Shown here piece after piece: positions 58,028 to 64,000 of a stretch of DNA of 64,000 bases. A model generated the notes under the pieces. The model made no database searches. It was given only the letters and a program-made list of their open reading frames with translations, and was not told the DNA's origin. A program made the position numbers and the translations under genes. Source of the stretch: Thioalkalivibrio sp. K90mix (lineage in GTDB: Bacteria; Pseudomonadota; Gammaproteobacteria; Ectothiorhodospirales; Ectothiorhodospiraceae); assembly GCF_000025545.1 (NCBI RefSeq), contig NC_013889.1, positions 427,501 to 491,500 of the forward strand. Direction: 5' to 3'. Each line of letters begins with the position of its first letter. Position 1 is the first letter of the stretch.

Positions 58028-59494
58028 ATGCGCAAGTGTTTTTTCTGGTTCGCCCGACGGACGTTCCGCCGGGCCTTGTCCCCCTGGACGCTGTGTGCCG
58101 CACTGTTGCTGGTTCTGCCGCCGGCGCAGGCGCAGTTCGAGCACCTGCCCGCGCCACTGCAGCGCGCGATCCAGGCTCAGGGGTTGCCCCCCGACTCGGT
58201 GGGCCTCTGGGTGCAACGCGTCCCGGACGGGGCCGTGCTGGCCCGGCTGAATGCCGATACCCCGTATAACCCGGCCTCCACGGTCAAGCTGGCCACCTCG
58301 CTGGCGGCCCTGCACGAACTCGGCCCCAATTACACCTGGACGACCGAGATCTGGGCCACCCGCCCGGTCCAGGACGGTGTGCTGCGTGGGGACCTGGTGA
58401 TCCGCGGGACTGGCGACCCGGGCATGGTGACCGAGGAGTACTGGCGCATGATCGGCGAGCTGCGCCGAACCGGGCTCAAGCGCATCGAGGGGGATGTGAT
58501 TCTGGATGCCAGCCACTTCCAGCTCCCGAATGGGGACCCTGGAGACTTCAACCGCCAGCCATTGCGGGCGTACAACCAGTTGCCGTATGCCCTGCACGTG
58601 AATTCCAACTCCCAGCGCTTCCATGTGCGTCCCGAGCGCCGCGGCAACGGCATCGATGTAGTGGTCGATCCGCCGTTGCCCGGGCTCGAGGTCGTCAACC
58701 GTCTGCAGCCGACCCGAGGGGGGTGTGGCGAGTGGCAGCGGGGTATCCAGTTCAATGTCGATCAGAACGCCCAGCGGGTGACCTTTTCCGGTCAGTACCC
58801 GGTGAATTGTGGCAACTACGAGATGCTGCGCTCGGTGCTCACGCCGGAGGCCAACCATGCCGAGATGTTTCGCATGGCCTGGGATCAATGGGGCGGCGAA
58901 CTGACGGGCAGGGTGCGTACCGGCGTGTTGCCCGTGCTGCATGACGAGCCGATTGTGCGCCATCGCTCGCGCCCCCTGTCCGATCTGATCCGGGTGTCCA
59001 ACAAGTGGAGCTCGAATGTCATGAGCGATCACTTGCTGCTGACCCTGGGGGCGCGCAAGAACGGCCCGCCCGCGACGATGGACAAGGGGCGCGAGGCCCT
59101 GGTCCACTCACTGCGCGATCTGGGCGTGGATGTCGGCGGTATGGTGGTCGACAACGGTTCGGGCCTCAGCCGCGATGCCCGCATGACCGCGCGCCAGCTC
59201 GGCGAGATCCTCGAGGCGGGCTGGAAGCACCCGCATCGGCCCGAGTTCCAGTCGTCGCTGGCCCTGTCGGGGCTGGACGGGACCCTGCGCAACCGTTTCC
59301 GCAACGGCGACCTGCGCGGGCAGATGCACCTGAAGACCGGGCACATCAACGAGGTCTCGGCGGTGGCGGGCTATGTCCGCACCTCCAGCGGCGATGACGT
59401 GATCGTCACGGTGCTGGTGAATGGGCCGCGTGCGCACATCGGGCATGGGCGCAATCTCCAGGACGCGGTCCTGGAGTGGGCGCACGGGCTCTAG
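58028..59494 (+). CDS. dacB: D-alanyl-D-alanine carboxypeptidase/endopeptidase (PBP4, DacB)
   Basis: Class C low-molecular-weight penicillin-binding protein in the periplasm. A basic start and hydrophobic segment ending PAQAQ form the signal peptide. Catalytic motifs are SxxK in NPASTVKLATS (about 58), SxN in NKWSSNVMSDH (about 330) and KTG in MHLKTGHIN (about 435), with the long insert between SxxK and SxN that marks this class. About 488 residues. Two ATG codons 4 and 14 codons upstream are alternative starts. Confidence 0.93.
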   Translation: MRKCFFWFARRTFRRALSPWTLCAALLLVLPPAQAQFEHLPAPLQRAIQAQGLPPDSVGLWVQRVPDGAVLARLNADTPYNPASTVKLATSLAALHELGPNYTWTTEIWATRPVQDGVLRGDLVIRGTGDPGMVTEEYWRMIGELRRTGLKRIEGDVILDASHFQLPNGDPGDFNRQPLRAYNQLPYALHVNSNSQRFHVRPERRGNGIDVVVDPPLPGLEVVNRLQPTRGGCGEWQRGIQFNVDQNAQRVTFSGQYPVNCGNYEMLRSVLTPEANHAEMFRMAWDQWGGELTGRVRTGVLPVLHDEPIVRHRSRPLSDLIRVSNKWSSNVMSDHLLLTLGARKNGPPATMDKGREALVHSLRDLGVDVGGMVVDNGSGLSRDARMTARQLGEILEAGWKHPHRPEFQSSLALSGLDGTLRNRFRNGDLRGQMHLKTGHINEVSAVAGYVRTSSGDDVIVTVLVNGPRAHIGHGRNLQDAVLEWAHGL

Positions 59495-59519
59495 GGAAAC
59501 ACCGATCTCAGGGTTTCCC
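59494..59519. terminator. hairpin at the dacB stop codon, shared by convergent genes
   Basis: AGGGAAAC and GTTTCCCT form an 8-bp stem around a 10-nt loop, beginning at the dacB TAG. GGGAAACACCGAT is almost identical to the end of the 281-bp element behind phoH (GGGAAACACTGAT), which also starts on a TAG stop. It may be a relic of that element or a bidirectional terminator without T-run. Confidence 0.5.
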
Positions 59520-59523
59520 TGGT

Positions 59524-60129
59524 TTAGCGGGTTTCGACCTGCCAGTTCGAGAGCACCGGTTTCTTCGATACCTCGACGTCCAGGCTCTCCAGCCACTGGG
59601 CGACCACGTGGTTCGAGTTGTGGCGCAGAGTGTAGGCATCCGGGTGGTGGACGAAGCTCATGCCCCAGGCCGCCGAGTCGACGCGCTCGTCGGCTCCTTC
59701 TTCCCATATGGCCTCGAGCTTTTCGATCAGCGCCTGCGCCCGCGTGGCGGGGACCTCGATGTGGTGGATGTCCTCCAGCGGGACCCGCAGACTCGTGCGC
59801 ACGGCGGCGTTGAGATCGGCGCCCTCAAGTTCCTGGCGCCCCAGTGCTGCGCGGGTCGAGGCGAAGACGGCCGCCAGCATCGCACCCGGTCCGGTATTGC
59901 GTTCGACATAGAACGACCAGTCGCCATAGGAATAGCGCAGCCAGTGCCCGGGCGGCTCGGTCGGCAGCACCAGGCTGGAGTGGCGGCCATGGTCGAGCAC
60001 GGCCACGGTCACCGGGTCTTCGGGTTCCGCCGGGGCCTTGAGGGTGGTCGGGGCGCAACCGGACAGGAGCCCGGCCAGGCCGATGACCAGGATCAGGGAT
60101 GGCCAGCGTGTGGTCTGCCTTGGGCGCAT
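59524..60129 (-). CDS. lipoprotein, DUF2459-like
   Basis: A 201-residue precursor with lipobox LLSGC at about residue 25. The mature part contains VAVLDHGRHSSLVLPTE, which resembles the HGWHTGIVL-type motif of DUF2459 proteins, and YGDWSFYVERNTGP, then SFVHHPDAYTLRHNSNHVVAQWL near the end. The repeated His residues could bind a metal or be catalytic, but the function is unknown. It is convergent with dacB. Confidence 0.7.
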   Translation of the reverse strand: MRPRQTTRWPSLILVIGLAGLLSGCAPTTLKAPAEPEDPVTVAVLDHGRHSSLVLPTEPPGHWLRYSYGDWSFYVERNTGPGAMLAAVFASTRAALGRQELEGADLNAAVRTSLRVPLEDIHHIEVPATRAQALIEKLEAIWEEGADERVDSAAWGMSFVHHPDAYTLRHNSNHVVAQWLESLDVEVSKKPVLSNWQVETR

Positions 60130-60325
60130 GGTTCAGGGGGCCTTTGGCTATGTGTGTCGACGATCGCGACGGGCGATCGAATCGTTGTCCGTCACCCGCT
60201 CGGGCGGGTTCCATTGACTTGGTTCGCGTTGAGCGAGATTAGCATGGCCGGGAATGGTGACGACGAGTGCGTTCGCGACGGCCCTGCGGCACAATGGCGA
60301 CCGTGTTTCCTCGCGGAAGGTGACA

Positions 60326-60817
60326 GTGGAAGATCAAACGGCAGTCGGGCTGTGGACGGCCCTCGGGATTCTGGCGATCGTGGTAGCCGGCCTGGTGGGT
60401 TTCTGGGTTGGGCGCGTCACCAGTGACGAACGCAAACTGATCCGCGAGCTGGAGGAAGAGCTGGATCGGCGCATGCAGGAACTGACGCGCTATCGCGGTC
60501 AGGTCAACGACCACTTCGATCGTACCGCCACCCTGTTCGCGACCATGGCCGGTTCCTATCGCGACCTCTACCACCACCTCGCCCAGAGTGCGGAGGAGCT
60601 GGCAGACAAGCCGACCCGGGACCGCCTGGAGGATCGCGCGGGGCGCCTGTTGTCGAACGTGCCGAATCGTGATTACGGCGGCAGTCCGGGCGAGGGCCGC
60701 AGTCACCGCGAACGCGACTCGGAGCCGGAGGGTGATGTACCCGACCGGCGCTACGAGAGCGACTACCGCGAGTCCTCCGACGCCGAGCAGTCGCCGTCGC
60801 GTCCGCGGGCCGATTAG
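60326..60817 (+). CDS. zapG: YhcB/ZapG family (DUF1043) membrane protein
   Basis: A single-pass inner-membrane protein linked to cell division and envelope growth. From a GTG start (GGAAGG upstream) it has 163 residues: helix LWTALGILAIVVAGLVGFW, the family phrase VGRVTSDERKLIRELEEELD, then a coiled coil with HFDRTATLFATMAGSYRDLY, the conserved core. The C-terminal 45 residues are disordered, charged and longer than in E. coli (132). An in-frame ATG 24 codons upstream would disturb the N-terminal anchor and seems less likely. Confidence 0.87.
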   Translation: MEDQTAVGLWTALGILAIVVAGLVGFWVGRVTSDERKLIRELEEELDRRMQELTRYRGQVNDHFDRTATLFATMAGSYRDLYHHLAQSAEELADKPTRDRLEDRAGRLLSNVPNRDYGGSPGEGRSHRERDSEPEGDVPDRRYESDYRESSDAEQSPSRPRAD

Positions 60818-60868
60818 GCGGGCGAACCCTCCTTCTGCTGCCGGTGCGTAATCGGATGAGCAGACCAG

Positions 60869-60898
60869 AGAAAGGCCGGGCAAATGCCCGGCCTTTCT
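60869..60898. terminator. bidirectional terminator after zapG
   Basis: Perfect 13-bp stem AGAAAGGCCGGGC-AAAT-GCCCGGCCTTTCT followed by GTTTG on the plus strand. It lies between convergent zapG and a small lipoprotein gene and can serve both. Confidence 0.85.
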
Positions 60899-60931
60899 GT
60901 TTGTCGGGGTGGCTATAGGGGAGTAACGGGA

Positions 60932-61327
60932 TTAGAGCGCCGAGATTTCCGCGCGGATCTGGTTGTCCAGATTCTGTACCCAGTTGTTGTAGTTCGGGTG
61001 GATGCGGCCATCTTCGTAGTTGAGGTTCGAGCTGTCCTTGTAGCGGATGCTGTACGCCCCGTCGCTGTAGGGGATTTCGACCACTGCAATATGGTCGCGC
61101 AGCGACAGCCGACCTTCGAGCAGGCCGGATTCGGTCTCGCTCATCTGCCAGCCAAGTGCCGCACCGGCGTTGCGGATCGCCTTTTGCATCTGCTCCGCGC
61201 TCGGGCGTTCGCCGTGCACGTCGGTGACTGTGGTGTCGCTGACATTATGTACCGGTGCAGTACCGCGACAGCCTGCCAGCACGAGCACGCTGGCCACGAA
61301 CAGGATCAGCAGGAGTCTTGCAGGCAT
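60932..61327 (-). CDS. small lipoprotein of unknown function
   Basis: A 131-residue precursor with lipobox VLAGC at about residue 20 and a compact mature domain of 110 residues. EQMQKAIRNAGAALGWQMSE and VEIPYSDGAYSIRYKDSSNL then NYEDGRIHPNYNNWVQNLD are reminiscent of small periplasmic domains seen beside other lipoproteins, but I cannot name a family. It lies 109 bp after the GT2 gene, in the same direction as the cluster behind it. Confidence 0.78.
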   Translation of the reverse strand: MPARLLLILFVASVLVLAGCRGTAPVHNVSDTTVTDVHGERPSAEQMQKAIRNAGAALGWQMSETESGLLEGRLSLRDHIAVVEIPYSDGAYSIRYKDSSNLNYEDGRIHPNYNNWVQNLDNQIRAEISAL

Positions 61328-61436
61328 GGAGGCGTCCTTATGGGGGATGATGGTTCACAGTGTAGGCATCGTGGCGGTGAATTGCCATGATCGGGCCCGT
61401 AAAAAAGATATATGAATCCGACTCTTGCCGCGATTC

Positions 61437-62177
61437 TCAAGGTCTGCGAAGCAGTCCCAGGTGCCGCAGCAGACCGAGTGGATGCAGGCCGCGTGCAAGT
61501 AGGCGCAGGGCGACCATCTGGATAATCCGCAGGGTGTCTGTCGCGGCTCGGAAATGGCTTGCGCGGTGCTGATCCGGGTAGATGCAGCGCACGGGCACCA
61601 GGGTGACCGGGAAGCCCAGGCGCTCGGCCTCGATCAGGGCCTCGCTCTCGAATACGAAGCTGCGGCGTTCGCCATGAGGCAGTTCCAGACGTCTTAACAG
61701 GTCAGCCGGATACAGACGAAAGCCGGACTGCGAATCGCGCAGCGGCTGTCCCGAGGCCCAGCCAATCCAGAAGTCGGCGGTGCGGTTGCCGAACAGGCGC
61801 AGAGGCGGTGTCGTTTCCCGGCCCTTGAGCCGGGCCCCGATTACCAGATGGTGGGGGTGGGCGCGCCAGGCGGCGATCAGGTTCGGGATCTCCGTGGCAT
61901 CGTGCTGGCCATCCGCATCCAGTGTGATCACGGCATCCGCCCCTTGTTCCAGGGCGTGCTGCATGCCCGTCCACAGCGCATTCGCCTTGCCGCGATTGCG
62001 GGGTAGTCGCAGGAGTTCCACTATCCCGGGCTGTACCCCGATCCGGTCGGCAGTGCCGTCCTGCGAGCCGTCGTCGACCACGATCACCCGGTCGACATGA
62101 GGTTGCGTGGCCGCGACGACGGCGGCGATCGTGGGGGCCTCGTTATGGGCCGGTATCAGCGCGTGGACGACCGCCAT
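61437..62177 (-). CDS. family 2 glycosyltransferase
   Basis: A 246-residue GT2 with the nucleotide-sugar site HALIPAHNEAPTIAAVV, VIVVDDGSQDGTAD and the metal-binding DAVITLDADGQHD. It lacks transmembrane helices except perhaps the hydrophobic end, so it resembles DPM1/GtrB-type soluble polyprenyl-phosphate transferases. It begins 9 bp after the ketoreductase gene, which places it in an acyl/polyene biosynthesis unit; GT2 proteins are regular members of aryl-polyene clusters. Confidence 0.9.
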   Translation of the reverse strand: MAVVHALIPAHNEAPTIAAVVAATQPHVDRVIVVDDGSQDGTADRIGVQPGIVELLRLPRNRGKANALWTGMQHALEQGADAVITLDADGQHDATEIPNLIAAWRAHPHHLVIGARLKGRETTPPLRLFGNRTADFWIGWASGQPLRDSQSGFRLYPADLLRRLELPHGERRSFVFESEALIEAERLGFPVTLVPVRCIYPDQHRASHFRAATDTLRIIQMVALRLLARGLHPLGLLRHLGLLRRP

Positions 62178-62186
62178 CGGTTCGGG

Positions 62187-62909
62187 TCAGGCCAGTGCGC
62201 CATTGATGCCGATCACCTGGCCGGAGACATAGCCGGCCTGCTCGGAGGCCAGATACGCCACCAGCCCGGCGACCTCTTCGGGGCGTCCGGCGCGCTGCGC
62301 GGGCACCATGCGCCTGATCGTCTCGGCATCGAAGCTCGACTCGCTCATCGCGGTCTCGATGATTCCCGGCGCGACCGCGTTGGCCGTGATGCCGCGCGAC
62401 CCGACCTCCTGGGCCAGCGAGCGGATGGCCCCGTGCAGTCCGGACTTGGCCGCGGCGTAGTTGGCCTGGCCGCGGTTGCCGACCACGCCGGCCACCGAGG
62501 AGATCGCAATCACGCGCCCCCAGCGGGTTGTAATCATGGGCAACAGCAGCGGCTGGGCGACGTTGTAGAACCCGTTGAGCGCGACATCGATCGGCCGGGC
62601 CCATTGTTCCGGGCTCATGCCGGCCAGCGGCGCGTCATCGTGCACGCCTGCGTTGTGCACCAGGATCTGCACCGGCTGCGCAGCCGCAACGGGCTCCAGC
62701 TGTGCCCGCGCGGCAGCGGCGTCGGTGATGTCGAAGACCAGGACATCCGCCTGCCCCCCCTCGGAGTGGATCTGTTCGGCCAGGTCCCAGGCGGGGCCCG
62801 GGTTGCGGTGTGCATGCAGCAGGACCTCGCAGCCGCTATCGGCCAGCGCCCGCGCGATGGCCTGGCCGATGGCGCCGCTGGCGCCGGTGATCAGTGCGCG
62901 ATGGCTCAT
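62187..62909 (-). CDS. 3-oxoacyl-ACP reductase, FabG/ApeQ-like
   Basis: A 240-residue short-chain dehydrogenase. The Rossmann motif is TGASGAIGQAIA, the active site has NAG (VHNAGVHDDA), Ser in ISSVAGVVGN and YAAAK as YxxxK. It lacks nothing for NADPH-dependent ketoreduction. Overlap of 4 bp (ATGA) with the dehydratase gene shows translational coupling. Together with the neighbours this points to an aryl-polyene-type cluster, where ApeQ is the ketoreductase. Confidence 0.88.
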   Translation of the reverse strand: MSHRALITGASGAIGQAIARALADSGCEVLLHAHRNPGPAWDLAEQIHSEGGQADVLVFDITDAAAARAQLEPVAAAQPVQILVHNAGVHDDAPLAGMSPEQWARPIDVALNGFYNVAQPLLLPMITTRWGRVIAISSVAGVVGNRGQANYAAAKSGLHGAIRSLAQEVGSRGITANAVAPGIIETAMSESSFDAETIRRMVPAQRAGRPEEVAGLVAYLASEQAGYVSGQVIGINGALA

Positions 62910-63361
62910 GTCGGATCATCCTCGGTTTGCAGGATCACGGTCGCGCGCGCGGACAGGACGGGCTCACCCTCGGCCGATACCTCGAGATCATAGATGGAGC
63001 TGTTGCGATCTGACATCACGCTGCGGGCCGTGATGTCGAGGTCCGCGTTCAGGTCGTCCAGCTCCGTCCGGTGCACGCGCAGGTTGCGGACCGCGGCCAG
63101 GAAACCGGCCCTGGGTGGTCCGGCGTCGGCCAGCAGGGCGCCATGCACGGCCATCGCCTGGGCGCCGTACTCCAGCGCCGACAGGGCCGGGAGCCCGGTG
63201 GTGTTGCGCAAGGGGTTATCAGGGGCGCGGTGGCTGATGGCGCGGCAACGGATCGCCTGTTCGTCCCATTCGACCACCGCCTCCAGCAGGCACATTGCGC
63301 CTGCATGCGGCAGCAGGCGGCAGATCGCCTCGTGGTTCAGTTGGGGGCTGGCGGCCTTCAT
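62906..63361 (-). CDS. hot-dog-fold 3-hydroxyacyl-ACP dehydratase, ApeP-like
   Basis: A 151-residue hot-dog protein. AICRLLPHAGAMCLLEAVVEWD is the FabZ-like start (LPHxxxMxLLD), with the likely catalytic His at 19, and LSALEYGAQAMAVHGALL forms the central helix. It is closest by eye to the ApeP-type dehydratases of aryl-polyene and flexirubin clusters. Coupled to the ketoreductase by an ATGA overlap; the ketosynthase gene ends 51 bp before it. Confidence 0.83.
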   Translation of the reverse strand: MKAASPQLNHEAICRLLPHAGAMCLLEAVVEWDEQAIRCRAISHRAPDNPLRNTTGLPALSALEYGAQAMAVHGALLADAGPPRAGFLAAVRNLRVHRTELDDLNADLDITARSVMSDRNSSIYDLEVSAEGEPVLSARATVILQTEDDPT

Positions 63362-63412
63362 GTGTGGGATCGTCCTGATCCGTCGCAGAGAGTGAGGCGA
63401 ACCGCGGAAAGA

Positions 63413-64000
63413 TCAGGGCGTGACGCGGATCTCCAGCGATCGCCCCAGCGGCGCGGCAAGCGTAACATGACCGCCTTCGCCGCGCGCGAGGACCTCCAGC
63501 AGGGGCAGGGCACGGGCTGCGGGGTTGGTGCCGCGCAGGGCCTCCAGCGAATCCTGGCGGCAGGGGGTTGGATCGCCTCCTTCGCCCAAGGCCAGTTCGA
63601 GGGTGGGCCGCCCGGCAACGGCGGGGCCCAGGCGCAGGCCGACGGCGAACGGCTCGGTGATGGGCCGTACACGCCGGAACGTGGCCATGGAAGCGACGTC
63701 GTAAGCAGCCAGCAGGACTTCGCCACCGTCAGCCTGCAGTAGCGTGGCGGCCTCCAGCAGTCCTGCCGCCAGCGTCGCATCGAAACCGGAGATGGCCGTT
63801 GCCGGGGCTGGATTTCCCGTCGCGATCGACCAGTTGCCGGCCGGTGCGTTGTGTACCGAATTGTGGAACTGCACCGGCGAGACCATGGGCTCCGCCTGTG
63901 TCAGCGCCTCGCAGATGCGGTCGATGATGTCCATGTCCCCGGAGGACGAGGCGAACACCGAGCGCAGCTGGCTGCGGTCGCAGTCGGCTGTGGCCTCCTC
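63413..64000 (-). CDS. beta-ketoacyl synthase-like protein (partial), ApeC type
   Basis: Only the C-terminal 195 residues or so are in the window; the frame stays open to the edge. EEATADCDRSQLRSVFASSS then DIIDRICEALTQ and SPVQFHNSVHNAPAGNWSIA are the signature of the short ketoacyl-synthase-like family seen in aryl-polyene clusters. The HNSVHNAPAG stretch replaces the later His motif of full ketosynthases. It probably acts as a chain-length or partner subunit rather than a full condensing enzyme. First in transcription of the visible KS-dehydratase-ketoreductase-GT2 run. Confidence 0.82.
   Translation of the reverse strand, partial: EEATADCDRSQLRSVFASSSGDMDIIDRICEALTQAEPMVSPVQFHNSVHNAPAGNWSIATGNPAPATAISGFDATLAAGLLEAATLLQADGGEVLLAAYDVASMATFRRVRPITEPFAVGLRLGPAVAGRPTLELALGEGGDPTPCRQDSLEALRGTNPAARALPLLEVLARGEGGHVTLAAPLGRSLEIRVTP

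Overview
The window is a high-GC chromosomal segment of a gammaproteobacterium, most plausibly a haloalkaliphilic or halophilic sulfur oxidiser of the Thioalkalivibrio/Ectothiorhodospiraceae type. The gene orders rpsP-rimM-trmD-rplS, hrcA-grpE-dnaK-dnaJ, dapA-bamC and efp beside epmA/epmB are gammaproteobacterial. A soxA-soxX-soxX cluster points to thiosulfate oxidation. Many proteins are acidic, which fits salt adaptation. The genus is an inference from content, not from a database match.

Layout. 1-0.85 kb: 3' end of 23S rRNA, 5S rRNA and the operon terminator. 0.9-2.6 kb: a small membrane protein gene, then an IS256-family element with a clean 9-bp target duplication. 2.6-12.2 kb: housekeeping genes (MBL hydrolase, bamC, dapA, gcvR, bcp, PIN-PhoH, queD, dxs, ispA, xseB) with a 281-bp inverted-repeat element behind phoH. 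12.4-15.4 kb: a putative peroxide/iron module made of a rubredoxin-less rubrerythrin, a double-CCG Fe-S protein, an encapsulated-ferritin-like protein without encapsulin targeting tail, and a DUF3501 protein, preceded by a perfect palindrome. 15.4-17.5 kb: an IS110-family transposase between two inverted copies of a dispersed repeat. 17.5-25.2 kb: radA, CNNM transporter, ypjD, ffh, the rpsP operon and an alkyltransferase gene.

25.4-28.1 kb: soxA plus two tandem, diverged soxX genes, the second clearly a lipoprotein. 28.2-30.8 kb: htpG with a sigma-32 promoter, and slyD. 30.9-37.8 kb: an iron island of bfd, exbB-exbD-exbD-tonB, an unknown exported protein, bfr, hemP and a TonB-dependent receptor, with related Fur-like boxes before bfd and bfr. 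TonB carries a 29-unit Glu-Pro repeat. 38-43.3 kb: small lipoproteins, a Sel1 protein, two short unknown proteins, a glycosyltransferase-like protein, ycgN-like and GGCT-like genes. 43.4-51.2 kb: recN, nadK and the hrcA-grpE-dnaK-dnaJ heat-shock group. 51.2-55.1 kb: a FimX-like degenerate GGDEF/EAL protein and a PilZ-like partner. 55.2-57.9 kb: epmB, efp and epmA, a complete EF-P lysylation set. 58-61.3 kb: dacB, lipoproteins and yhcB/zapG. 61.4-64 kb: a GT2, ketoreductase, dehydratase and truncated ketosynthase, which look like the edge of an aryl-polyene-type cluster.

Best candidates for something undescribed are the rubrerythrin/Fe-S/EncFtn-like/DUF3501 operon and the duplicated soxX arrangement.
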